This document shows positions 22,923 through 30,997 of a stretch of 38,034 nucleotides of DNA, piece after piece; positions within the stretch are counted from its first letter, which is position 1; every line of letters begins with the position of its first letter. A model generated the notes under the pieces. The model was not told the DNA's origin, did no database searches, and worked only from the letters and a program-made list of their open reading frames with translations. This DNA is from a virus. Where the stretch lies: the IMG/VR virus record IMGVR_UViG_3300044630_003812, positions 1 through 38,034 of that record; one strand, written 5' to 3'. Both the position numbers and the translations under genes were made by a program.

Positions 22923-25283
22923 CTATTTAAAAGATATACTCGAAATATTTTTTTCTTTTATAACCGTAACCATATTATCAGCAAAATCTTTAACAAGGTC
23001 ATTATGTGTAATTAAAAATACTATATCATACATATCCTTTATCTTATCAAACAACGTTTTCAATTTTTCAATATTTTCTACCGCCACTTTACCCAAAACT
23101 TCATCAAAAGTAATGAAATTAGGCATTGGTAAGGTTGACATTTTACCTAAAATAGCTCTTAAAGCTAGACTAGAGGCTGTTTTTTCAAAACCACTAGCCG
23201 ATTTAAGCAATTTGGTGGTATCATCCTTATTTATCAAAAATTGAACATCGTTCTTATCATCTATAAATATCTCGACTTCAAAATCACAAACATCTTCTAG
23301 TAACCTTTGCACTTCAGAATTTATAATCGGCAGAACAGAACGTAGTACCAATTTGCTAACCCCCTTCTTACCTACTAGGTCTATATATATCTTAAAAATA
23401 CGGTCTATATCTTCTTCTTTTTTAATGGTTTCAATAAGCTTGGTCTTGGTAGCTATATTAGTAATATGGTTTTGCATATCAGAAGATACCCTTTCTATCT
23501 TGGTGATAGTATCAACCTTGGTGTGTTCACACACCGCTATATCAGTTTTTACCTTAGATACAACTATATCAACTCTTTTATTGTGTTCTATAGCCTCTAA
23601 ATTAAGATTATACTTCTTTAAATCATTCATTTTAGATGAAACTTGATTTCTAAGAGCACCAATTTCAACTTCTAACCTATCCTTATCCAACTCCAAACGA
23701 TTTTTTATATCAATTTTACTCTTCATTGAATTCAAACCCAATAATTCGTCATTGATTGTAACCAAATCTTCAGTCAAAGTTAATATTTCACCTTGAACCC
23801 TTTTGATTTCATGGTTATGTTTGTTGATATGTTCAGAATTATCAACGTTATCCAGTTTTCTATTACATGATTGACATATACCACCAGCTATAAGGTCAAT
23901 CACTACTTTATTTAAACGATTGACTTCAGCTTCCTTGACGGCTTTTTCAGACGTTTTGACCGATAATTCCTTGGTAAGTTGATGGTGTAGGTCTTCATCA
24001 AACTCAATACCCCACATTTCACTTATTTTGATAGCCATTTCACCCATCTTGGTCTTCAACGCCACACCTTTTATACTCAAAGTATCAATTTCTTCTTGTA
24101 ATTTAGATGGGTTTAATGCAGATATGGTAACATCTATCTTCTCTTTGCTGTTCAATAACCTATCATTCTCATCATTAAGTTCAGCTATACTAGTTTTTGC
24201 ACCCTCAAACTTTATTTTTAATAACTTTTTAAGTTCTTCATTCTCAGTAACTTTTATTTCATGTTCAGCTATATCACTAGTTAGGGTAATTACATCATAG
24301 TCATTGGATTTTTTCTTCCTTGCAAAGTCATTATACATGACCCTGGCAGCCGCTTCTTTAAGTTCTAGTATTTCTAACCCTATAAGACGGGTCAATATCT
24401 TACCAGATTCACTAGTGGTTAACCCAATTAGGTCGTCAAGATTATTTTCGGTGGCCAACACCAACATCTCAAAGTCTTTTTCACTACCTATAGTTTCTTT
24501 TAGCTTTGACGTGGTTCTTTTGGCATCTTCCTCGTTTAATTCTTCTTCATCACCATCTGGTAATAACTTGTAGTAGTTGACTTTATTGGTTACATTCCAA
24601 CCTTCACCTTTTTTGACGGTACGTTTCATCTTGCGCTCAATAATCAATTCTTCACCTTCAATCTCAATCATACCACGAACAACCAATTCGTTCTTACCAC
24701 TAAACGAATTAAATATTTGTTCGTTCTTATCTGTCTTGGTTGTAGTACCATGTAATAAGAACTTTAATGAATCTATACACAATGACGTTTTACCACCAGT
24801 ATTGCTTGGGATTGAGTTTACCACCGTTAAACCTTTAAGTTTGCTAAACGGAACATAATTGTTCTCACCAAATGATAAGAAATTATCAATCATTATCCAT
24901 TTAACAGACCAACTTTTATGTTGTGATTGAGTGAGGTCGATGTTTAATTCACCGTTGACTTTATCATCCAAGGCAACGATTCTATTAAAATCAACAACCT
25001 TGTTATCTCTAGCTATCACTTCCTTCATCAAAGCACGTTGATGATTAACATCCATGATGTTTTCTATGTTTGCACCAGATACCTCAACAGCATCTCCTTT
25101 ATCATTATATTTGATTGGACGATAAACAACTATAACGTTATTTTTGTTTACACCATACTTATTCGCAAAGTGGTTACGAACTTTGTTTTTGGCTTCTTTG
25201 GAATAATTTTCTGGTCGGTCTGACCACTCCACCTTAATTTTTGAATAAGATGATATTTGTATTTTTGTTAGTGTGTCTTGCAT
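22923..25283 (-). CDS. sbcC: SbcC/Rad50-type recombination subunit (T4 gp46-like)
   Basis: The 786-residue SMC-like ATPase has an extra N-terminal region (1-125), then the ATPase start (IMIDNFLSFGENNYVPF) with a Walker A lysine at K165 (SNTGGKTSL), long coiled-coil arms with a zinc hook C470-Q-S-C473, a signature segment (LLKSASGFEKTASSLALRA) and Walker B (FITFDEVLG). With the SbcD-like nuclease it would process DNA ends for recombination-dependent replication and degrade host DNA, as T4 gp46/47 do. The Walker A lacks the usual first Gly. The gene is last in an operon starting at 27473 and starts one base overlapping the coiled-coil gene upstream. Confidence 0.93.
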   Translation of the reverse strand: MQDTLTKIQISSYSKIKVEWSDRPENYSKEAKNKVRNHFANKYGVNKNNVIVVYRPIKYNDKGDAVEVSGANIENIMDVNHQRALMKEVIARDNKVVDFNRIVALDDKVNGELNIDLTQSQHKSWSVKWIMIDNFLSFGENNYVPFSKLKGLTVVNSIPSNTGGKTSLCIDSLKFLLHGTTTKTDKNEQIFNSFSGKNELVVRGMIEIEGEELIIERKMKRTVKKGEGWNVTNKVNYYKLLPDGDEEELNEEDAKRTTSKLKETIGSEKDFEMLVLATENNLDDLIGLTTSESGKILTRLIGLEILELKEAAARVMYNDFARKKKSNDYDVITLTSDIAEHEIKVTENEELKKLLKIKFEGAKTSIAELNDENDRLLNSKEKIDVTISALNPSKLQEEIDTLSIKGVALKTKMGEMAIKISEMWGIEFDEDLHHQLTKELSVKTSEKAVKEAEVNRLNKVVIDLIAGGICQSCNRKLDNVDNSEHINKHNHEIKRVQGEILTLTEDLVTINDELLGLNSMKSKIDIKNRLELDKDRLEVEIGALRNQVSSKMNDLKKYNLNLEAIEHNKRVDIVVSKVKTDIAVCEHTKVDTITKIERVSSDMQNHITNIATKTKLIETIKKEEDIDRIFKIYIDLVGKKGVSKLVLRSVLPIINSEVQRLLEDVCDFEVEIFIDDKNDVQFLINKDDTTKLLKSASGFEKTASSLALRAILGKMSTLPMPNFITFDEVLGKVAVENIEKLKTLFDKIKDMYDIVFLITHNDLVKDFADNMVTVIKEKNISSISFK

Positions 25284-25669
25284 TATCCTTCTCCGTATAT
25301 GTCTTTTTTATTTTTTTGTATTTCAATACCCAGTTCTTTTGTTATTCTTACATTTTCACCTTTCAAATTTTCAAATTCAGTTTGTAAACTTTCGTATTTT
25401 TTTATGAGTTCTGTGTATTTGTCAGATAGCTCTGTATCTACCATATTTACTGGTACTTCAACTATCTTTTCAACTATCTTTTCAACTTCCACTTCTACTA
25501 TTTTCTCAACCTCTTTTTCTATGGTTTTAATCATGGGTGTTGACCCAAACTTCTCGCTTGTAAACCCTTGTTTTAAGAGCTTTAACGTAAACTCATCAAT
25601 ATTGGTTATATTGTTGGCACGACAATAATCCCAAATTTCACCTTTTAAATCATTAGGAATTTCCATCAT
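25283..25669 (-). CDS. Coiled-coil protein with VEKIVE repeats
   Basis: The 128-residue protein has an N-terminal helical domain (IPNDLKGEIWDYCRANNITN, IDEFTLKLLKQGFTSEKFG), a repetitive stretch (EKEVEKIVEVEVEKIVEKIV) and a C-terminal coiled coil. It lies between the SbcD and SbcC genes, overlaps the 25653-25886 gene and shares one base with SbcC, so it is probably produced together with the nuclease complex. It could be a structural adaptor of that complex, but no function is known to me. Confidence 0.75.
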   Translation of the reverse strand: MMEIPNDLKGEIWDYCRANNITNIDEFTLKLLKQGFTSEKFGSTPMIKTIEKEVEKIVEVEVEKIVEKIVEVPVNMVDTELSDKYTELIKKYESLQTEFENLKGENVRITKELGIEIQKNKKDIYGEG

Positions 25670-25886
25670 TCATACTTGTTTTAACATCTTCACGTGTTTG
25701 ATGCAATAATAAAATCTCTTTATCATTTTTATCAACTGTAATCATAAGCACAGGTTTATCAGCACGATAAACAAGACTATTTTCATCATTAGGGTCTAAA
25801 AACCCGTATTCACCATTTACCACAATATAGTCATCAACGTCTTGTGGGAGCTTATTGATGAATTCTTTTAATTCTGCAAGTGTCAT
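25653..25886 (-). CDS. Small hypothetical protein in recombination operon
   Basis: A 77-residue acidic protein beginning MTLAELKEFINKLPQDVDDY, with a strand-rich second half (VVNGEYGFLDP, KPVLMITVDKNDKEILLLHQ). The N-terminal LAELKEFINKLPxD pattern is common in small phage proteins. It overlaps the SbcD gene by four bases (ATGA) and the coiled-coil gene by 17. Function unknown. Confidence 0.78.
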   Translation of the reverse strand: MTLAELKEFINKLPQDVDDYIVVNGEYGFLDPNDENSLVYRADKPVLMITVDKNDKEILLLHQTREDVKTSMNDGNS

Positions 25887-26695
25887 AAATTTGTTATTTT
25901 TTCATTACCAGTCTCTAAGTCTTCTAGTGACTTTATTTTAAATTGATATAACGGGTGTTTATTTTCTACGTCATGTTCTGTAAATGTTTTATCCTCAACA
26001 TCCCACATAAGAAACCCATGTTTGCTTACATTCTCACCGAAATTTTGTTGGATAAGTGAAGAGGGCATAACTATTTGGATGTCATTAAACATTAATTTTT
26101 GACGTTGGTGAATATCTCCACACATAACTAGGTCACACCCATCAAATTGCTCTAATTCAACCCCATGGTCTATAGTATAACCTATATCTGTTTTGGCACC
26201 TATTAGTGGACCGTGGAATAAACCAATATATGTTTTGTCTGAACCAAATTCAACTCTTGCTGATTCAATGTCTGGTCGTTCGTTGTTTTCAAAAATGGAA
26301 TAAACACACCATACAATGTTATCATCCAAATAACATTTGCTTTCTTTGAAGTAGTTGATGTTTTCGTCTGGTAAAAATTGAACCATTGGGGTAATGCTGT
26401 CCATACGGTCTTTATTGTTCTCCAAAAGGTCATGGTTCCCAGCTATTATAACCACTGGAGCTATTTGTTCTAAGCTTCTTAGTAACCAAGTTCCCAAGAT
26501 AAGTTGTTCATTGGATATGATGATTTTTTGGTGAACTAGGTCACCAGCAATTACAACCCTTATTTCATCTCTATCGTAACCTTCTACTAGTACTTTTATA
26601 TCTTTGATTAGAGTCTTGAAAACATCTTTGTATTCATCATGGAGTCTGAATGTTCTGATGTGTATGTCAGCTAAATGTATTATCCTTTTAACCAT
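25883..26695 (-). CDS. sbcD: SbcD/Mre11-type nuclease (T4 gp47-like)
   Basis: The 270-residue calcineurin-like phosphoesterase has all five metal-binding motifs: LADIHI (D10, H12), AGDLVH (D52), GNHD (87-89), FHGP near residue 160 and CGDIHQRQ near 197. It is the nuclease partner of the SbcC-like protein encoded two genes downstream; the complex trims or opens DNA ends. At 270 residues it is shorter than T4 gp47 (about 340), so the C-terminal capping region is reduced. It overlaps the PD-(D/E)XK nuclease gene by eight bases. Confidence 0.93.
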   Translation of the reverse strand: MVKRIIHLADIHIRTFRLHDEYKDVFKTLIKDIKVLVEGYDRDEIRVVIAGDLVHQKIIISNEQLILGTWLLRSLEQIAPVVIIAGNHDLLENNKDRMDSITPMVQFLPDENINYFKESKCYLDDNIVWCVYSIFENNERPDIESARVEFGSDKTYIGLFHGPLIGAKTDIGYTIDHGVELEQFDGCDLVMCGDIHQRQKLMFNDIQIVMPSSLIQQNFGENVSKHGFLMWDVEDKTFTEHDVENKHPLYQFKIKSLEDLETGNEKITNL

Positions 26696-27473
26696 TATCT
26701 TTCATTATATTATAGTGATGTAATTCTATTAATTTCTGAGCTTCGTGCTTGAGGTACATTATTTGTATTTTTTCAAATGATTCTTTTACTTTATCCCAAT
26801 ACAAAACATATATTTGTCTACACTTACGGTTTGGGAATTCCATTTCATATAATCTAGCATACACGCTTAACTGTAAGGTGTATATTGACCATTGGCAAGA
26901 TTGCAAATGGTCAAACGGTTTATAAAGAGTTTCAAAACCATAAGGATTGAAGAAATTGAAAACACGATTGGTTTTGTAATCACCAACGTCAAAGAAAACA
27001 TCGTTGATATCTATGATAAGGTCGGAAGTACCAGCCAACTGATATTGCTCTGAAAAAAGAATACGTTCTGGCCACATTGCCATACCTTCATCAATGTTCA
27101 ACGCATTATAACCATCAATTACTTTTTGTTCAAACGCACCCTCATTTGTTTCTTCTGGGAAATACCATTTATCAGCCAATAAATAACGCTCAACAATATC
27201 ATGAACCCTTGTACCATAAACATTGGCTTCATCATTAAGAAATTGCCAGTAGTCTAGTATTTGTTGTTGAGTCATTCCAATATAACGTTCTTGTTTAACC
27301 TTATCTGGTTGTCTGGTTATAGCCAAAGAAACAGCTTCTGAATCAAAGTGAGGTTCTATTGATGCCAGAGTTGTGGTGACAGATTTGTATATCTTACCTG
27401 TTTCTCTGTGATGATACTTATGTGCGATTGGTTCGAGATAAATAATTGATTCCCATTTTTTTATTCTACTCAT
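26688..27473 (-). CDS. PD-(D/E)XK nuclease (RecB/Cas4-like)
   Basis: The 261-residue protein has a RecB/Cas4-type nuclease core. GTRVHDIVERYL gives H91, the strand LAGTSDLI gives D151, and FFDVGDYKT gives D165 and K167; a QLSVYARLYE helix follows (the Q-x-x-x-Y motif). No four-cysteine iron-sulfur site is seen, so it is not a full Cas4. It heads the operon with SbcD and SbcC and would act as an exonuclease in recombination or host DNA breakdown. It has a canonical promoter, 12 bases from the ATG. Confidence 0.87.
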   Translation of the reverse strand: MSRIKKWESIIYLEPIAHKYHHRETGKIYKSVTTTLASIEPHFDSEAVSLAITRQPDKVKQERYIGMTQQQILDYWQFLNDEANVYGTRVHDIVERYLLADKWYFPEETNEGAFEQKVIDGYNALNIDEGMAMWPERILFSEQYQLAGTSDLIIDINDVFFDVGDYKTNRVFNFFNPYGFETLYKPFDHLQSCQWSIYTLQLSVYARLYEMEFPNRKCRQIYVLYWDKVKESFEKIQIMYLKHEAQKLIELHHYNIMKDNG

Positions 27474-27485
27474 AATTACTTTTTA

Positions 27486-27516
27486 CAAAGATACTACTTT
27501 TTACTTGTTGTTGCAA
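27486..27516 (-). promoter_or_regulatory. Host-type promoter of the recombination operon (TTG-N20-TATCTTTG)
   Basis: CTTG, 20 bases, G-TATCTTTG on the minus strand, 12 bases from the ATG at 27473. It drives the nuclease, SbcD, two small genes and SbcC. Confidence 0.85.
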
Positions 27517-27537
27517 GTATTTATTATAAAAACTAAA

Positions 27538-28032
27538 ATGAAAAAATTCATTAAATCAAAGATACGCGAAGCTATTGTTATTCCGTCATTTAGACTACCT
27601 AAAATTGTTGATTTAAAACCAGAAGAGATAAACGCTATAAAAAATATTGCTTGGAATGATTTGGGTGTTGATGATTTGGGTGGTAGTGGTAAAATTGCCC
27701 ATTTAGCTATTACCTTTCCTTTTAAAACTGAAGCTAGTAAGGGTATTGTTGTTGATATACAATTAATAAGAGACACTGTATATCAAATACACATACACAT
27801 GTCTGAAAATTTACGTGGTTTGGGTCTAGGGTATAAGATATATAAAACCCTTGTTAATGATTTAGGTCATTTATACTCTGGAAAGGGTAGTAGACTGAAC
27901 CCACATGTAACAAAAATATGGGATAAACTAAAAAACGACCCAGATTTTGATTGTATATCTAACCAAAATGGTGATTTATGTATGATTAAAAATAATTCTG
28001 ACCAAGATAGACTAACAAACTTCATGCGTTAG
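27538..28032 (+). CDS. GNAT-like acetyltransferase with capsid-targeting-like N-terminus
   Basis: Starting at 27538 (MKKFIKSKIREAIVIP) the protein has 164 residues; an upstream in-frame ATG (27505) falls in the divergent promoter and is rejected. The first 12 residues form a basic helix ending IRE, much like the Nudix protein N-terminus (MKSFIKQLLKEA). The middle has a GNAT core: strand YQIHIHMSENLRG and the acetyl-CoA loop RGLGLG followed by helix YKIYKTLVNDL. The substrate is unknown. It is a lone plus-strand gene, converging on primase with overlapping stops (TTAG). Confidence 0.7.
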   Translation: MKKFIKSKIREAIVIPSFRLPKIVDLKPEEINAIKNIAWNDLGVDDLGGSGKIAHLAITFPFKTEASKGIVVDIQLIRDTVYQIHIHMSENLRGLGLGYKIYKTLVNDLGHLYSGKGSRLNPHVTKIWDKLKNDPDFDCISNQNGDLCMIKNNSDQDRLTNFMR

Positions 28033-28988
28033 TCTAATTCATCATATTTTAAGAACCTTGCCGACATTAAAAGTTTAACAATTCCTTTGGCACCCAATTT
28101 TTCGTGAATTTTTGATGGGTCATAATCTTCTGGACATTTTACAATCTTGATTCTATTCCTTAAATCACCAAAATTTAATTGTGTGTAAAGATTTTTAGCA
28201 TCTTTGTAAGCATCGTCATCAAGAACAATCACAATATAACCCATCGCATGGTCATGTAACAACTCCAAAAGCTTAGGTGAGATATATTTCCCCAATAATG
28301 GTATTGAATTTGGGGTAACTATATGGTCTGTAGCCCCTTCAACGATATAAATTGTAGCGTCAAGGTTCAATTTCCCTTCATTGAAGATAACCTCTTGTTT
28401 TTCAGCATCTGGGTTTAAATATTTTAACTTGGTTTTATCTTTTGAGAACCACCTACCTATGAAATAATTTAATTTTCCTTCAAAATCATAGGATGGTATT
28501 ATGATTCTATTATAATACTTACCATTGGTGGTGTACCCTATATCAAATTCTTTGATTATTTCATCTGTAATACCACGCTCATATAGGTATTTTTTGGCCA
28601 TATCTGATTTATAATCTTTAGAAGTACATTCGGATAATTTTTTGTACCCCTCTGGTATGGTAACTACAATATCTTTATGTTCTTTATCATGAACATCACC
28701 AGCATCTGGCTTAAGTAGTAAATAATCACGGATATTTTTAGGTGTGGCGTATCGTTTTAATAGCCTCATGACAGAGCCATGCATGTTGTTGACATCTTGA
28801 CAAACCCAACATCTAAATTTCCCTAAATTGTAATTAATTTCTAGATTGCCCTTGCCATCACCATCTGGCATAGATTTATCATCCGAACAAGCTGGACAAT
28901 CAAATTTCGTTTGTCCTGTATCTTCATTATGACCTCGACATTCACCAAGGAAACTTTCTAGAACATCTATTAATAAAAATTGTGACAT
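28029..28988 (-). CDS. dnaG: DNA primase (zinc finger plus Toprim)
   Basis: The 319-residue primase has an N-terminal zinc-binding domain (CPAC at 31-34 and CWVC at 60-63) and a Toprim domain with E217 (IYIVEGATDH) and the acidic DDD near 257-259 (VIVLDDDAY). It makes RNA primers for lagging-strand synthesis. It is about half the size of bacterial DnaG and has no helicase domain, as in T4 gp61-type phage primases. The ATG follows the -7 box after four bases, so the message is probably leaderless. Confidence 0.9.
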   Translation of the reverse strand: MSQFLLIDVLESFLGECRGHNEDTGQTKFDCPACSDDKSMPDGDGKGNLEINYNLGKFRCWVCQDVNNMHGSVMRLLKRYATPKNIRDYLLLKPDAGDVHDKEHKDIVVTIPEGYKKLSECTSKDYKSDMAKKYLYERGITDEIIKEFDIGYTTNGKYYNRIIIPSYDFEGKLNYFIGRWFSKDKTKLKYLNPDAEKQEVIFNEGKLNLDATIYIVEGATDHIVTPNSIPLLGKYISPKLLELLHDHAMGYIVIVLDDDAYKDAKNLYTQLNFGDLRNRIKIVKCPEDYDPSKIHEKLGAKGIVKLLMSARFLKYDELD

Positions 28989-28992
28989 CCAA

Positions 28993-29023
28993 CAAAGGTA
29001 CGAAATATTTTTTAAAAAAACAA
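28993..29023 (-). promoter_or_regulatory. Host-type promoter for primase (TTG-N20-TACCTTTG), leaderless
   Basis: CTTG, 20 bases, G-TACCTTTG, then TTGG and the ATG at 28988. Confidence 0.85.
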
Positions 29024-29078
29024 GAAGCTAGCTAATTTTACATAAAAAACTCTTAAATCGATATTACTAGGTAAATAT

Positions 29079-29735
29079 TTATCTAGGCCAAACCCCAATC
29101 ATATTCATATAACCAACACCACATACGTAGGCATCTGTTGTATCAAACGTTTCTTTCTTAAGTTTGTTGTTTTTGTCGTAGAACCAACTTACTTGTGGTT
29201 CTAGTTCGGCCACTTTTTCCCAAAGCACATATTTTTTGTCAATTTCGAAATCATACCCACCAAATAAAACTGGGGTGTTTTTAGCTATTTGTTTTTCGGC
29301 CAATGGGGTACCATCTTTTTTGAATCTCCTTAACGCCATCAATTCTGGAAAAGCGTATTTACGAGCATCATAAGATGAAATGAATTCTGGTACAACACCT
29401 ATGGTATCAAATACTGATTTGGATATCATGCCGTTAAAACGTAAAAGAGTTGCAATTGTATAAACGTTATTGGATTGAAGAAGTGGTTCTTCAATAATAA
29501 CTTTGGTAATACCAAAATCAGCATACTTGTTCAAAAATTCAGTTTGGAAGATTTCAACTTTCTTGAATAATTCTTCCATCTTGTTTTCTGGTTGTGGTTT
29601 TACCTTCGGACTTACATGGTGAAGCAATTTCAAATCACCTTTTGTTCCTAAATCTTCAAATAAAGCAATACCGATGCAACTGGTTGAAATATCCAAGCTT
29701 AACAAATAGTTTTTATTTTCGTATTCTTTTCCCAT
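29079..29735 (-). CDS. ruvC: RuvC-like Holliday junction resolvase
   Basis: The 218-residue RNase H-fold protein has the RuvC acidic set: D15 in LLSLDISTSCIGIALFE, E82/E83 in KVIIEEP, and D198 and D201 in DTTDAYVCG. It would resolve branched DNA before packaging, the job of T4 gp49. It has an insertion (about 125-185) compared with RuvC of about 170 residues. TACCTTTG at 29771-29778 is a possible -7 box, but no -33 is seen. Confidence 0.83.
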   Translation of the reverse strand: MGKEYENKNYLLSLDISTSCIGIALFEDLGTKGDLKLLHHVSPKVKPQPENKMEELFKKVEIFQTEFLNKYADFGITKVIIEEPLLQSNNVYTIATLLRFNGMISKSVFDTIGVVPEFISSYDARKYAFPELMALRRFKKDGTPLAEKQIAKNTPVLFGGYDFEIDKKYVLWEKVAELEPQVSWFYDKNNKLKKETFDTTDAYVCGVGYMNMIGVWPR

Positions 29736-29782
29736 AAATGTTTTTTATTATCAATTTAAGGGTGGTTTACCAAAGGTAAAGC

Positions 29783-30982
29783 TTATAACGTAATTTTTAC
29801 GTTAAAGGCCTTAAACTCATTAACATTCTTGGTAACGTGACGGTCTGTTTTGGCCATTGCAATCAAATTACCTAAATTATCGTATAACCCAAGTTCACTA
29901 ATTCTAGGAATGTCTGAAGTTGTAAATGTTGGGTTGGTAGAACCGCCAAATTCACCTCTACCAGCAATACATGTTATGTTTTGAAATACGGAAGTTGATA
30001 CACTATCAAATGTCGCTACCGCTGCTGCTGCTGTAGTTGAATCGTAATTAGCAACTATTTGTGGGTGTGTAATAACAATAAACCCTTTGTCTAGATATGC
30101 AATACCAACTACCGTATCAGCTGATTGACCTAAGTTTGAATCAGTCAATAGATTATAAAATTCTTTAGCGTTGTTGGTAAATGGTTTAACTGTATTGTAT
30201 CCAGTGGCCCATGATAATGAACCAGAACCACCGTTGGGTGTCTTGATATTATCAGAAAACAATAAAACTATGTTGGTATCTATATTAGCTGTAACGACTG
30301 ATGTTTCTATTATATTGGCATCTTCTACGCTTGTTGACAAACCTTTATCTTGGAACGTACTATAAATAGTATAAGTTCCAGCTGAAGTTGGTAGAGATAA
30401 TTTAACTGTTTTTCCATCTAAACACTCACCATAACTTGTATTCTTGATACCAAAAACAATTATCTTGGTTTGGGCTAATCCGCTTAATGCTGTATCTGAA
30501 TAACCACCATTTGTATAAGTCACACCAGTATAAACATTGTCATCACTAGAATTTAATGGCAAACCAAATGAATAAAATAAATTAACAAGACTATCAGAAT
30601 TGTAATTGTTTCTATCAATAACAACTTGTGATAAATTGGTTCCGCTTACGCTTGTAACACCATTAGATGATTGTTGAACTGAAACAAGTGTTGATTGATT
30701 TTCAACTGGTTTTGTTAAAGAACCATTATTTACAATCAATCTACTTTTGATATTAGCATTTAATGTAGTGCTATTACTTACAGATGCATTTGACCCAATT
30801 TCACCAGCTTCTGCTGGAATTTGACCTGTTGTTAAGGTTAACGGTACGTTATAGTTGGCATCTGAATCACCCAATGAAAATGATGAAATCAATGCGTTAT
30901 TTGTAGACACTAGTCTTTGTCTGCCAATAGGTGTTAACTTGGCTGTAAGTGTTATTGTATTTGCTGTTGTATTAAATCCCAT
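29783..30982 (-). CDS. Tail/baseplate structural protein, paralogue of the next
   Basis: The 399-residue protein starts with ITLTAKLTPIGRQRLV and a FSLGDSDANY motif, and ends with DIPRISELGLYDNLGNLIAM. The 711-residue neighbour has the same two blocks (KLTEKGREQLA, GIGDSEINY; DIKITDVGIYDSAQNLVCI). This bracket of a GDS motif and a G(L/I)YD motif is typical of tail-collar fibre N-domains (DUF3751-like), here with a different Thr/Ser/Asn-rich insert. It is probably a tail fibre base or baseplate protein. It is the last gene of the unit starting at 33133. Confidence 0.7.
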   Translation of the reverse strand: MGFNTTANTITLTAKLTPIGRQRLVSTNNALISSFSLGDSDANYNVPLTLTTGQIPAEAGEIGSNASVSNSTTLNANIKSRLIVNNGSLTKPVENQSTLVSVQQSSNGVTSVSGTNLSQVVIDRNNYNSDSLVNLFYSFGLPLNSSDDNVYTGVTYTNGGYSDTALSGLAQTKIIVFGIKNTSYGECLDGKTVKLSLPTSAGTYTIYSTFQDKGLSTSVEDANIIETSVVTANIDTNIVLLFSDNIKTPNGGSGSLSWATGYNTVKPFTNNAKEFYNLLTDSNLGQSADTVVGIAYLDKGFIVITHPQIVANYDSTTAAAAVATFDSVSTSVFQNITCIAGRGEFGGSTNPTFTTSDIPRISELGLYDNLGNLIAMAKTDRHVTKNVNEFKAFNVKITL

Positions 30983-30997
30983 TTTTATTAATATTTT

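Noticed and set aside
29771-29801. Possible host-type promoter for the RuvC gene (TACCTTTG)
   Set aside because: The -7 box is good, but no TTG is found 19-20 bases upstream and the box is part of a small hairpin.
29785-29803. Hairpin AACGTAA/TTACGTT at the end of the 29783-30982 gene as a terminator
   Set aside because: The stem is AT-rich, overlaps the stop codon and lacks a T run.
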